From DASXKD01 sp963734725 (lineage in GTDB: Bacteria; Actinomycetota; Actinomycetes; Streptosporangiales; Streptosporangiaceae), in NCBI GenBank assembly GCA_963734725.1, contig CAVTIX010000009.1:372001-436000 (forward strand): 64,000 nucleotides of DNA, read 5' to 3'. The notes beneath the pieces were generated by a model. The model saw nothing but the letters and a program-made list of their open reading frames with translations, did no database searches and was not told the origin of the DNA. Shown piece after piece: positions 8,869-17,000 of the stretch (position 1 is the stretch's first letter; every line of letters starts with the position of its first letter). The translations under genes and the position numbers were made by a program.

Positions 8869-9110
8869 TTAATTCGTTGACAGTAGGGCAGCGAGCGAGC
8901 CGAGGATCTCGCCGGCGGCCTTGGCCCAGGCGAATGGCGGAGGCGCTTGTTCTATTCGCACGTCCACCTGCGGATGTCGGCTTCAAGTCGGGTGACACGG
9001 CGGTGCGCCGAGCGGCGCAGCTTGCGGTTCGCCAGCTCGGCGAACTGGAGATTGGCGCCTCCTTCCAGCTCTGCACCAGGTGCGGCTTGAGGCCGAACCG
9101 CCGCCGAATC
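8869..9110 (-). pseudogene. IS630-family transposase remnant
   Basis: Two pieces of an IS630 transposase survive on the minus strand. A central N-terminal-half motif, FGLKPHLVQSWK, lies near 9090-9050. The C-terminal end (VTRLEADIRRWTCE, an in-frame stop, then PFAWAKAAGEILGSLAALL and stop near 8869) follows. The catalytic DDE core between them is deleted and at least one frameshift separates the C-terminal pieces. This is a non-functional relic. Confidence 0.65.
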
Positions 9111-9201
9111 CGCAGGCCCCGGGATGTGCGTCCTCCGGACTTATCCGCGCGCTCCGGCCGGAGTTGGTGCCTGGGGCATACACTGGGCCTGCTCCCTAGA
9201 T

Positions 9202-9275
9202 AGCCTGAACGCGTTTCCGATCAGGCTGGCCGGGTAGCAGGCCCCCAGGCAGCCTGAACGCGTTTCCGGTCAGGT
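9202..9275. promoter_or_regulatory. Two near-identical palindromic sites upstream of the desaturase
   Basis: A 24-bp unit occurs at 9202-9225 and 9251-9274 with one mismatch. Each begins AGCCTGAACGCG and ends TCAGG. The first has perfect 7-bp arms AGCCTGA/TCAGGCT around a 12-bp centre, the second 5-bp arms CCTGA/TCAGG. They lie 62-135 bp before the desaturase start. Two inverted repeats at a 49-bp offset are typical operator architecture. Confidence 0.6.
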
Positions 9276-9336
9276 CTAGACCATACGCCGGTCTCGAGAT
9301 CCGCTTCGCTGCGTTGCCCCTATCCCGCGAAGCGGA

Positions 9337-10423
9337 GTGATGATCGTGACCGCAAGTACTACGAGCGCACCCTATGACGGCACCGGGCCCTTCCCGGCTG
9401 CCAGCGCCCCTATCCGGACCCGGGCGCAGCGGACCGGACAGGTGACGGTGACCGGCTTGATCGTGATACTCCCGTTCGCCGGGCTGATCGCTGCGATCTG
9501 GCTGCTGTGGGGCCGCGGTGTCGGTTTGGCCGACTTGGGCCTGGCGGCGTTGTTCTACCTGGTGACCGGGTTCGGTGTGACGGTGGGCTTCCACCGGTGC
9601 CTCACCCACCGGAGCTTCACCGCGCGGCCAGCTCTGCGGGTTGCCCTGGCGATCGCCGGGTCGATGGCCTTCGAGGGTGACGTGATCGGCTGGGTCGCCA
9701 CCCACCGGCGCCACCACGCGTTCACCGACCGTCCGGGCGACCCGCATTCGCCCTACCGGTATGGCACCGGGCTGGCCGCGCAGTTGCGGGGCCTCCTGCA
9801 CGCCCATGTGGGGTGGCTGTTCGGCAACGATCCGACACCGCAGCAGCGTTATGCACCCGACATGCTGGCGTGCCGGTCGATGCAGCGCGTGTCGCGGGCT
9901 TTCCCCGCGTTGTGCGTTGCGTCGCTGGCGCTGCCGTTCGCTGTGGGATGGGCGCTTGGCGGCACCTGGCTGGCTGCGCTGCTGGCGCTGGTGTGGGCCG
10001 GGCTCGTTCGCGTTTTCCTGCTGCAGCACGTCACCTGGAGTGTGAACTCCCTGTGTCACCTGCTTGGCAGCCGGCCCTTTGCCACCCGCCGCCACGACCG
10101 GGCCACCAATTTGTGGCCGCTGGCGGTGCTGTCGTTGGGGGAGAGCTGGCACAACATGCACCACTCGGATTCCGGCCTGCGCCCGGCACGGCGTCGACCG
10201 CGGCCAGATCGATCTGTCCGCCGAGTTGATCCGCGGATTCGAACGCCTCGGCTGGGTCAGCGGCGTGCGGTGGCCGACCCCGGCCCGGCTTGAGCAGCGC
10301 AGGCGGGCGCGGGCGATACCCGCCACACACGTGCCCGCTGGCGGCCGTGTCCCCACGCCAATCGAAGAACAGCCCGCGCGCCTCTTGGCCCCGGCGACCC
10401 GGCGATCGCCCGACGCTGGCTGA
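9337..10423 (+). pseudogene. Membrane fatty-acid (acyl-CoA) desaturase with late frameshift
   Basis: The product is a membrane di-iron desaturase. The three histidine boxes are present: HRCLTH (about 86-91), HRRHH (123-127) and HNMHH (272-276), with membrane segments at about 38-58, 67-85, 100-113, 185-207 and 212-230. Just after the third box, near 10171, one extra base moves the conserved tail (RHGVDRGQIDLSAELIRGF) into the next frame; the corrected frame stops at 10423, the uncorrected one at 10293. All catalytic ligands precede the break, so the short form might still fold, or this may be a sequencing error. It is likely involved in cold- or stress-driven membrane adjustment. Confidence 0.8.
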
Positions 10424-10505
10424 TGACCTGCTCAGCTGCGGGGATCACCCACCGCTGGCCGAAGACCTTCCCGGTCATGCGCACCGCTAGCACGGACATC
10501 ACCCG

Positions 10506-11672
10506 ATGAGGACAAGCGCCGAACTGCCGGGCCAGCTCACACGGCAGGAGGCCGACCCTGGCCGAAGTCGTGTGCAGCGGCCGGAGCCGGGGACCGCCAT
10601 CGCCCGGCCGCACCGCGCCCGTAAGATTCTCCGCACCGTGGTGTCGGTGGCTCTGATCGCGGCAATATTCGGATTCGCCCTGCCCCGGTTCGCCTCCTAT
10701 CGCAGCGTATGGGCCAGCCTGAACGCGATGACCTGGCCGCAGGCGTTGCTCGTCGGCACCACGGCCGCTGCCAGCATGGCCTCGTACTGGTTCATGATCT
10801 GTGCCGTGCTGCCGTCGATACGGCTGCGCCAAGCGGCGGCGGTCAACCTCGGCTCCAACGCGGTAGCGAACACGCTGCCAGCCGGGGGCGCCCTGGGCAT
10901 GGGGGTCAGCTGGGCAATGCTGTCCAGCTGGGGCGTCAGCACGGCGGACTATGTGCTCTACACCCTGGTGTCGGGGATCTGGAACGTGCTGGCCCGCCTG
11001 GGCCTGCCGGCCCTCGCCCTGCTGGTCATGCTGACGGCTACCCGGCCCGATGCCCTCCTGATCGCCGCCGCGGGCGTGGGCCTGGCGGTGCTCACCACCG
11101 CGGCGGTCGGGCTGGGGCTGCTTGTCCGCAGCGAGTCCTTCGCGCTCCGCGCGGGTGGCGCGCTGCAGCGCGTTCTCGCGATCGTGTGCCGGCTGGTGCG
11201 CCGGCCACCGCCCTGCGACGTCCCCGGATCGCTGCTCGGATTCCGCCGCCGGGCCGCCGCCTTGATCGCCGCCCGCGGCTGGCGGATCACCGCCACCACG
11301 GCGGCGAGCCACCTGATCCTGTGGCTGGTCCTGCTCGCGTGCCTGCGCGGCGTCGGCCTATCCCAGGCCCAAGTGCCCTGGCAGACCTCCCTCGCGGCAT
11401 TCGCGTTCGTCCGGCTGCTGACCGCCCTGCCCATCACCCCCGGCGGTCTGGGCATCACCGAACTCGGCCTGGTCGGCACCCTTGCCGTCGGCCTCGGCCC
11501 GGACGCCGGCGCGCAGGTGACCGCCGCCGTGCTGCTGTACCGGGCCGTCACCTACCTGCCTCCCATCCCCCTTGGCGCTGCCGCCTACCTCGTGTGGCAG
11601 CACGCACCCGTACTCCTGCAACAGCCGGGGCAACGACGGCGGGGCGGCCGCAAGGCGCAAGCCCCCGGGTAA
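10506..11672 (+). CDS. Lysylphosphatidylglycerol synthase-type (flippase-like) membrane protein
   Basis: This is a 388-residue protein with about eight membrane helices (first at about 41-60, last at about 350-368). Family features are NLGSNAVANTLPAGGALG (about 117-134) and FVRLLTALPITPGGLG followed by ITELGLVGTLA (about 303-330). The family covers the flippase half of MprF-like enzymes and related lipid or polyisoprenoid transporters; no aminoacyl-transfer domain is present. It lies 82 bp after the desaturase on the same strand, which supports a membrane-lipid role. The substrate cannot be deduced. Confidence 0.8.
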   Translation: MRTSAELPGQLTRQEADPGRSRVQRPEPGTAIARPHRARKILRTVVSVALIAAIFGFALPRFASYRSVWASLNAMTWPQALLVGTTAAASMASYWFMICAVLPSIRLRQAAAVNLGSNAVANTLPAGGALGMGVSWAMLSSWGVSTADYVLYTLVSGIWNVLARLGLPALALLVMLTATRPDALLIAAAGVGLAVLTTAAVGLGLLVRSESFALRAGGALQRVLAIVCRLVRRPPPCDVPGSLLGFRRRAAALIAARGWRITATTAASHLILWLVLLACLRGVGLSQAQVPWQTSLAAFAFVRLLTALPITPGGLGITELGLVGTLAVGLGPDAGAQVTAAVLLYRAVTYLPPIPLGAAAYLVWQHAPVLLQQPGQRRRGGRKAQAPG

Positions 11673-11755
11673 TAACCGCCGCTGGCGCGCCGTCGTCGTC
11701 GGGCCGCGCCAGGGCCAGCCGGTCGGCGGCCTCAACGCCATGCAGAGTGAGGCGT

Positions 11756-11899
11756 TCATGATGTCACCGCTCCTGCGTCCGGGGGCGCCGGCGAGCCGGC
11801 CCTGCGGCGAGCATCGCGCACCATCAGCCTTCCCCGGATGCACGGCACTGCGAGCGCCAGCAGAACGGCGACGATGGCGGCCAAGCGAGTGAGGATCAT
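11756..11899 (-). CDS. Small single-pass membrane protein
   Basis: This is a 47-residue protein starting at ATG 11899, six bases after a GGGAG ribosome-binding site. A single hydrophobic helix (LTRLAAIVAVLLALAVPCI, about residues 3-21) is followed by a basic tail (RGRLMVRDARRR), predicting N-out/C-in topology. I recognise no family. It runs opposite to the flippase-like gene and its start faces element copy C, from which it might also be read. Confidence 0.5.
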   Translation of the reverse strand: MILTRLAAIVAVLLALAVPCIRGRLMVRDARRRAGSPAPPDAGAVTS

Positions 11900-11993
11900 G
11901 GCTGCTCCCTTCGGTCGCCCCGCGCGTAGCTGTCCGCCGCTAGCGTCTGCTCCCCCGGGCGCCTGCTTCTTCAAACTACACAGGTAGTCAGAA

Positions 11994-12025
11994 ACCAGCA
12001 ATATTTTTCTAGTTTTCGCTGGTAA
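11994..12025 (+). promoter_or_regulatory. Repeated promoter-like element, copy C
   Basis: ACCAGCAATA, a T-rich centre with TTTTCTAG, then CGCTGGT forms an inverted repeat (ACCAGC/GCTGGT). The layout matches copies B and E. It lies 10 bp before the GTG of the decayed winged-helix copy C. Confidence 0.6.
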
Positions 12026-12034
12026 TTTTCGAGG

Positions 12035-12150
12035 GTGGGAGCAGGAGCTCGGTCAGCGGGTGCGCCGCTGTCGTCTGCGGGCCTCCTCAGCTCACTGACC
12101 GACGTGCGGCCCAGGCCCGGGATGGGCCGCCACCGCCGCCCGGCAGCCAG
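12035..12150 (+). pseudogene. Decayed winged-helix regulator, copy C
   Basis: The GTG at 12035 and following bases (GGAGC, GGAGCTCGGT, then GGTGCGC, GCTGT and CGGG) align in order with the start of the intact gene at 17309, but with several indels. The frame gives no winged-helix protein. Recognition rests on the shared upstream element plus about 60 bp of gene start. Confidence 0.5.
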
Positions 12151-12392
12151 GGGCCATCGAAGGAAGCCCGTCATGCGGCACCCACCCTGCCGTATCGGCC
12201 TCCTCGCCGGGCGGCGGGCCGGATCTGCGTGCCCTCGCCACGGCGTGCGGTACGCTATCGCTACACGGCATATCGTGAGGCGGCGTCATCAGGGCGCGCC
12301 GGTCGTACCTCGCTCGGCTAGCGAGTTGGTTTCCACGGATCTGACGTGGTGGCCTCCGAAATGCGGCCACCCAGATCCGAAAGAGATTCCTT

Positions 12393-13838
12393 GTGACTAT
12401 CGCACCCACCGAAATTTCGCATGCCCGCCGACGTGGCCGTGGCCGGGCGAAACCGAGGTCCTCAGCCCAGGCCGCCGTGCCCTCCCGCCTGGCGCAGTCC
12501 GCCCGGGCGCCACGCGACCGGGCGCGGGAAGCCGGTCCCGCCTCCGCAATGGCCGGGGTGGCCATGCTGCACGCGAGCTTCGCCGACCTGGGTGTTCCCG
12601 GGCCGCTGGTCAACGCGCTGGCCGGAGCCGGCCTCACCGTGCCGTTCCCGATCCAGGCGGCCACGCTGCCGGACGCGTTGGCCGGGCGGGACATCCTGGG
12701 CCGCGGCCGGACCGGTTCCGGTAAGACGCTCGGGTTTTCGATCCCGCTGGTCGCCGGGCTGGCCGGCGGGTTCACCAGCGCGGGCCGCCCGCGGGGCCTG
12801 GTCCTGGTGCCCACGCGGGAGCTGGCCACCCAGGTCCGGAACGTGCTCATGCCGCTGGCCCAGGCGCTGGACCTGACGGTGGCCACAATCTTCGGCGGTA
12901 CCGGGCAGAATGCGCAGGTAACGGCCCTGCGCAACCGTGTGGACATAGTCGTCGCCTGTCCCGGGCGGCTGGCCGACCTCATCGAGCAGGGGCACTGCCA
13001 CCTGGGCGACGTGGAGATCAGCGTGCTGGACGAGGCGGACCATATGGCTGACCTCGGCTTCCTGCCGGTGGTGCGGCGGCTGATGGAGGCCACCCCGCAG
13101 CAGAGCCAGCGGATGCTGTTCTCCGCCACCCTGGACAACGCGGTGGATGTGCTGGTGCGCCGGTTCCTCAGCGACCCGGCGGTGCACGCGGTGGACCCGG
13201 CCACCGCCGCTCCCGGTGCCATGGTCCATCACCTGCTCACCGTCGCGCCGGGGGACCGGGTGGGCGTGGTCGCCGCGCTGACGGGCGGCAGCCACCGGTC
13301 GCTGGTGTTCACCCGGACCAAGCACGGCGCCCAGAAGCTCACCCGCCAGCTGGCCGGGGCAGGCGTATCCGTGGTGGAGTTGCACGGCAACCTCGGCCAG
13401 GGCGCCCGGGAGCGGAACCTGGCATCGTTTGCCTCCGGCGCGGCCCGGGTCCTGGTGGCCACCGACATCGCTGCCCGGGGAATCCACGTGGACAGCATCG
13501 GCCTGGTCATCCACGCGGACCCACCCGTCGAGCACAAGGCCTACCTGCACCGGTCCGGCCGGACCGCCCGGGCCGGCGCCGATGGTGTGGTCATCACCCT
13601 GCAGAGCCCGGCCCAGACCGCCGACGTGCGCGGGCTGATGCGCCGCGCGGGCGTGAGCCCGCTGGCCGCGAGCGTCAGTCCCGGCTCCGCGCTGCTGCGT
13701 TCGATCGCCGGCCCGCCCGCGGCCCGGGTCGCGCCAGCCGAGCCGCCGGCCGCCGCCGCGGCGCTGACCGCCGGCCCGGCTACCGGCCGCGGCGCGGTGG
13801 CCATGTCCGCCGGCTACCGGGGCCGCCGCAAGCGGTAA
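12393..13838 (+). CDS. DEAD-box RNA helicase
   Basis: This is a 481-residue ATP-dependent RNA helicase. Motifs in order: FPIQ Q-motif (about 85-88), Walker A GRTGSGKT (105-112), PTREL (140-144), DEAD box VLDEADHM (211-218), SAT (244-246), then the second RecA lobe with VFTRTK, ATDIAARGIH and HRSGRTAR. The N-terminal 55 residues and the tail after about 440 are basic and Ala/Pro-rich, likely RNA-binding arms. The start is GTG 12393 after a weak AAAGAGA site. About 240 bp of untranslated DNA precede it. Such helicases open cold-stabilised mRNA, and a cspA-like gene follows 247 bp downstream. Confidence 0.93.
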   Translation: MTIAPTEISHARRRGRGRAKPRSSAQAAVPSRLAQSARAPRDRAREAGPASAMAGVAMLHASFADLGVPGPLVNALAGAGLTVPFPIQAATLPDALAGRDILGRGRTGSGKTLGFSIPLVAGLAGGFTSAGRPRGLVLVPTRELATQVRNVLMPLAQALDLTVATIFGGTGQNAQVTALRNRVDIVVACPGRLADLIEQGHCHLGDVEISVLDEADHMADLGFLPVVRRLMEATPQQSQRMLFSATLDNAVDVLVRRFLSDPAVHAVDPATAAPGAMVHHLLTVAPGDRVGVVAALTGGSHRSLVFTRTKHGAQKLTRQLAGAGVSVVELHGNLGQGARERNLASFASGAARVLVATDIAARGIHVDSIGLVIHADPPVEHKAYLHRSGRTARAGADGVVITLQSPAQTADVRGLMRRAGVSPLAASVSPGSALLRSIAGPPAARVAPAEPPAAAAALTAGPATGRGAVAMSAGYRGRRKR

Positions 13839-14084
13839 AGATCACGGCCCGCGGCGCTCCCCTGGCCGGATGCCAGGAAGGACGCAAGGCGCGGGGAATA
13901 CACCGGCCACAAGATGGCGTTAGGCCAAATAGTTGTCGTCGACGTTTGCGATCGTGAAGGCGCCGCATTTCGACAATGGGCGTCTAGCCGTCTGGCTGTG
14001 GAATTTCTCTCCAGTGGCGGGCAACCAGCAGCTGATTCGTGCGAAGGGCACGGATCCGGGCTCGTCTTAGAAGGAGACAAGCAG
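13839..14084 (+). other. Leader region of the cold-shock gene
   Basis: A 246-bp gap precedes the cold-shock gene. It is less GC-rich than the surroundings, with a probable promoter around GGCCAAATAGTTG (13923) and a good ribosome-binding site (GAAGGAGA) at its end. A long leader is usual for cspA genes, where it controls translation by folding. I did not identify a specific thermosensor fold. A related GGCCAAAT plus CGTCGA stretch occurs at 16217-16232. Confidence 0.4.
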
Positions 14085-14288
14085 ATGGCACAGGGAACTG
14101 TGAAATGGTTCAACGCCGATAAGGGCTTCGGTTTCATCGCCCCCGACGACGGCACCGCCGACGTCTTCGTGCACCACTCGGCAATCGACATGGGCGGCTA
14201 CCGCACCCTGGAAGAGAACCAGAAGGTGGAGTACACCACCCGCCAGGGCCCCAAGGGCCCGCAGGCGGACCAGGTCCACGCAATCTGA
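14085..14288 (+). CDS. Cold-shock protein (CspA family)
   Basis: This is a 67-residue OB-fold nucleic-acid chaperone. RNP1 is KGFGFI (about residues 13-18) and RNP2 is DVFVHHSAI (about 27-35); the end GPKGPQADQVHAI is typical of actinobacterial Csp. The ATG follows AAGGAGA. Both RNA-binding motifs are intact, unlike the copy at 18177. It probably acts with the DEAD-box helicase upstream in cold or stress mRNA remodelling. A strong hairpin follows the stop. Confidence 0.95.
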   Translation: MAQGTVKWFNADKGFGFIAPDDGTADVFVHHSAIDMGGYRTLEENQKVEYTTRQGPKGPQADQVHAI

Positions 14289-14300
14289 CCGGACACAGAC

Positions 14301-14334
14301 GGCAGGCCCCGCTCGGGAACGCGCGGGGCCTGCC
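14301..14334 (+). terminator. Strong hairpin after the cold-shock gene
   Basis: GGCAGGCCCCGC (14301-14312) pairs perfectly with GCGGGGCCTGCC (14323-14334) around a 10-nt loop, 12 bp after the stop codon. There is no T-tract, which is common for actinomycete terminators. Confidence 0.8.
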
Positions 14335-14563
14335 GCGTGCCCGCCTGCCCGCACCGTCGGCCAGGGATATCCACCGACCTCCCCGGGCCGGCCGATCGCC
14401 GCGCACTGCTCGCCGCGCACCGGCCCGAGCTGGAGCACTGGGCGGGCCCGGCTGCGCGCCGGCCCTCGCTTGCCGGATCCCGCCCGGCTCACGGTAGGCC
14501 CGCCACAGCGCAGGTATGCCACTGTGGAGGTGCCATTGACAAGCGAGCCGGGAGGTGGGGCGC

Positions 14564-14860
14564 ATGGCCGCGCCTAAGGTATGGGTGGCCAAAGATGATG
14601 GCAGCGAGCTCGTCCGGGCCGAGGCTATCGTGGCGGTCGGCCGTGACTACACCGGGACCGTCACGGCCCGCCTGTGCGGCGGCGAGGGATCAACCGTGAC
14701 GCTAGTGACGGTCGTCTCGCATGAGGGCAAACACACCCCCGATGACTTTCACCGCCAGCTCGTCCGGGTCGCGGCTCAGCTGGCCGACGCGGCTCAGGCG
14801 ACCGTGGTCAGCCCGGTATGGGACGACCACGGCTGGCGCTGGGCCACCGAGCCGCTGTAG
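14564..14860 (+). CDS. Small conserved-looking protein of unknown function
   Basis: A 98-residue protein starting at ATG 14564 behind GGAGGTGG. The pattern of alternating hydrophobic strands (KVWVAKDDGSELVRAEAIVA, TVTLVTVVSHEG) and one amphipathic helix (DDFHRQLVRVAAQLADAA), ending WDDHGWRWATEPL, suggests a compact alpha/beta fold. There is no signal peptide and no membrane segment. I cannot name a family. Codon use is typical of real genes here. Confidence 0.6.
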   Translation: MAAPKVWVAKDDGSELVRAEAIVAVGRDYTGTVTARLCGGEGSTVTLVTVVSHEGKHTPDDFHRQLVRVAAQLADAAQATVVSPVWDDHGWRWATEPL

Positions 14861-14869
14861 GAGCCATCC

Positions 14870-14960
14870 CAGATGGATACCCGAGCCGTCAGCCGGGCTG
14901 CCTGACCGGTCACCTGCCCACCTGCTTGGGCGTGGCTGGCTAGAAGCTCCAGCTTTCCAC
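14870..14960 (-). pseudogene. Decayed winged-helix regulator, copy D
   Basis: On the minus strand, GTG at 14960 followed by GAAAGCTGGAGCTTC matches the gene start GGTAGCTGGAGCTTG of the intact copy E, but a TAG appears at codon 7. The next bases (CCAGCCACGCC) and a later CAGCCCGGCTGA still align with the parent gene after indels. It is a truncated, stop-containing relic. Confidence 0.55.
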
Positions 14961-14980
14961 CCTGGGATGTTAGCAACGGC

Positions 14981-15006
14981 AAACTAGAAAATTATTGCTA
15001 GTTGTC
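14981..15006 (-). promoter_or_regulatory. Repeated promoter-like element, copy D
   Basis: On the minus strand this reads ACTAGCAATAATTTTCTAGT, the same core as copy C, with short inverted ends ACTAG/CTAGT. Downstream on the minus strand is decayed copy D. On the plus strand the element now lies about 160 bp upstream of the LapA-like gene, which could have captured it. Confidence 0.55.
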
Positions 15007-15166
15007 CTTTGCCTCTGTAGGCTGGGGCTGAGGCACCGATGCGCAGCGGCCGCGCGAATGCGCTCCTCTCGCCTGCACCGGCCAGCGCCTGCATATGCCC
15101 GATCACCCCGCCAGGTTGGTGGCGGCCGGCCCAGCGCACCGCACTCCTAGCGAGAGAAGAAATGTC

Positions 15167-15598
15167 ATGCCCGAACCAGCAGCCCCACGCTACGACGGCA
15201 TCCGGGCCCCGCTGCGCCCCTCAGCCAACGGCTCCGCCAGGCCCCCGCCTGCACCCTCCGGCCGTCGGCGGCCCACGCGGATCGCCCGCATCCGGATGGG
15301 GCTGATCGCTGGCATCGGCGCCCTCATCCTGCTGGTGATTTTCATCGTCCAGAACGCCCACGCCGTGCATATCACCTTCTTCGGCGCGCATGCCAGTGTG
15401 TCGCTTGCCGCCGCCTTGCTGGTCGCGGCTGTCGCAGGGGCGCTGGTGATGGCGGCCGCGGGCACCGCGCGGATCACCCAGTTGCGGCGCGCCATGCGCC
15501 GGACCAGCGCTGCTGGCCACACACATGCCCCCGCCAGTGACACCCACCGGGACCGGAGCACCGGCCCGGGCCGCCCTGAGCCCGGGCCTCAGCCGTGA
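15167..15598 (+). CDS. LapA-domain (DUF1049) inner-membrane protein
   Basis: This is a 143-residue protein. A disordered Pro/Arg-rich N-terminus (about 1-44) is followed by two membrane helices (GLIAGIGALILLVIFIVQN, about 45-63, and SLAAALLVAAVAGALVMAAA, about 77-98) and a basic C-terminal tail starting RITQLRRAMRR. The pair of helices with VQN between them is the LapA/YciS signature, linked in other bacteria to envelope or lipopolysaccharide assembly. Here it is probably an envelope-stress membrane scaffold. The ATG at 15167 has a weak GAGAGAAG site. It overlaps the next gene by 4 bp. Confidence 0.75.
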   Translation: MPEPAAPRYDGIRAPLRPSANGSARPPPAPSGRRRPTRIARIRMGLIAGIGALILLVIFIVQNAHAVHITFFGAHASVSLAAALLVAAVAGALVMAAAGTARITQLRRAMRRTSAAGHTHAPASDTHRDRSTGPGRPEPGPQP

Positions 15599-16128
15599 GT
15601 CGGCCCATGGCGAACCGGCCGCAGATGATCCCGCACGGCAACGCCACGACTGCCCGCACATCGCCACCCGCTGGCGCCAGTGCACGTTGTTCCGCGATCC
15701 CTATCGGGCTGCCACCGGCGCGAGTCATGTTTGACCCCGCGCTCCCCCGGCATGGCGCGACCGACGGAGGATGGTGGCCACGCTCCCGGAACGCACTTAC
15801 CGAACTGCCTGCCCTGATCGCCGCGCTGGACGCCCGCCCCGCCGTGAGGGTGCAACGGCTGGCCGTCCACCGTTACGAATGGGACGAAATCCCGCACCAA
15901 CTCACCGCCGACGGCAGCCACTTTGTCTGGGTCAACGGGTTCACCACCATTCCTCACCACACGGTCAGCGTGACCATCGCCGACGGCCGGGAACCGATCG
16001 CGTTGCTGGTGGTCCCCCCCGATACCCCGGCGGAGACCGCCTGGGCCGAAATGAACATAGCGGCCACCAGCCCAGGCATCCCGCAGACCACCGACATCCT
16101 TCCCCCCGAGGAGCTCCAAGGCCCGTGA
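15595..16128 (+). CDS. DUF5994 family protein
   Basis: The GTG at 15595 overlaps the LapA stop (GTGA), suggesting coupled translation. The conserved domain starts near residue 44: RVMFDPALPRHGATDGGWW, PRSRNALTELPALIAALD, then VQRLAVHRYEWDEIPHQL. The family is restricted to actinobacteria and has no assigned function that I know of. A start nearer the domain cannot be excluded because the first 40 residues look unstructured. Downstream DNA (16129-16354) is AT-rich and carries no gene. Confidence 0.75.
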   Translation: MSRPMANRPQMIPHGNATTARTSPPAGASARCSAIPIGLPPARVMFDPALPRHGATDGGWWPRSRNALTELPALIAALDARPAVRVQRLAVHRYEWDEIPHQLTADGSHFVWVNGFTTIPHHTVSVTIADGREPIALLVVPPDTPAETAWAEMNIAATSPGIPQTTDILPPEELQGP

Positions 16129-16354
16129 GCGGGGTGCCGGAAACCCGGCGGGCCGGTTTCCGCCTTGGCGGCGGCGTTACTTTAAGACCTAATGAGAAAT
16201 ACGCCTAATAAGCTGTGGGCCTTTGGCCAAATTTCGTCGATGTGTCATAATTAAAAGTGGACCGAGGGCATTTAGAACGCCGACATTCACGTCAGCGCCG
16301 TCCGCGGTCCGGGCAGGCCGATACGGGGCTGAGGCGAGATCGCCGCCGACTCAG

Positions 16355-16966
16355 CTACGCGGCGGGGGCGACGACCCACATTCGCTGCGGTTGTGCCAGC
16401 GACATGGCGGCGGCCGGGCCGGAGCCGGTCTGGCTGCCGCCTGTTACCGCGCGTTCAGTCCCAGCGGAGGACGGGCCAGCGCCGGGCGTCGAGGACCCGC
16501 CGGAGGGGAACGGCAATTTCGGCGACCGCGCCTGTCTTGCTGTGCTGGGCGTCGGGGGGACCGGCTGCGGCTGCGTGGACAGCGGGGATATAGCGAGGTG
16601 CCGGTGGAGCCCGGTGATATGCAGTACCTGGTCAACCTGCGGCGAGACGGCTGCCAAGCGCAAGAATCCGCCTAGTAGCCGGGCCCGGCGGCTGATGCCG
16701 ACCACCACCGCGAGCCCGCTGGCGTCACAAAGGCTCACCTTGGACAGGTCGATAAAAAGCCGGCTGGAGCTAGGCCGGAGCAAGCTCAGGAGCTGCTCAC
16801 GCAGGGCCGGGGCGCTGGCCGTGTCGAGTTCGCCAGCCAGTTCGGCGATGGTTATGTCGCCCGCGGTCCGGGTGGAAATATCCAGGCTGGGATTGACCGT
16901 AATTCCGGAGTCCATGATGGCGCCCCGATCAGGTTGAGGCGGAACAGGCTGCCTTATGGCTGACAT
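16355..16966 (-). CDS. STAS-domain protein, paralogue of the one at 7783
   Basis: The STAS domain spans about residues 18-130 (numbered from ATG 16966): ITIAELAGELDTASAPALRE, FIDLSKVSLCDASGLAVVVG and LLGGFLRLAAVSPQ. Asp-Ala-Ser-Gly again occupies the phosphoswitch position. The ~75-residue tail is Pro/Ser-rich, without the helical extension of its paralogue. ATG 16915 is an alternative start giving the same first residues as the paralogue (MDSG against MNSG). It follows the intact winged-helix gene on the same strand with a gap of 34-85 bp, forming a two-gene unit. Confidence 0.8.
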   Translation of the reverse strand: MSAIRQPVPPQPDRGAIMDSGITVNPSLDISTRTAGDITIAELAGELDTASAPALREQLLSLLRPSSSRLFIDLSKVSLCDASGLAVVVGISRRARLLGGFLRLAAVSPQVDQVLHITGLHRHLAISPLSTQPQPVPPTPSTARQARSPKLPFPSGGSSTPGAGPSSAGTERAVTGGSQTGSGPAAAMSLAQPQRMWVVAPAA

Positions 16967-17000
16967 GTCAGGAACGCCTGCACGCTGCGAAGCGGCGGGC

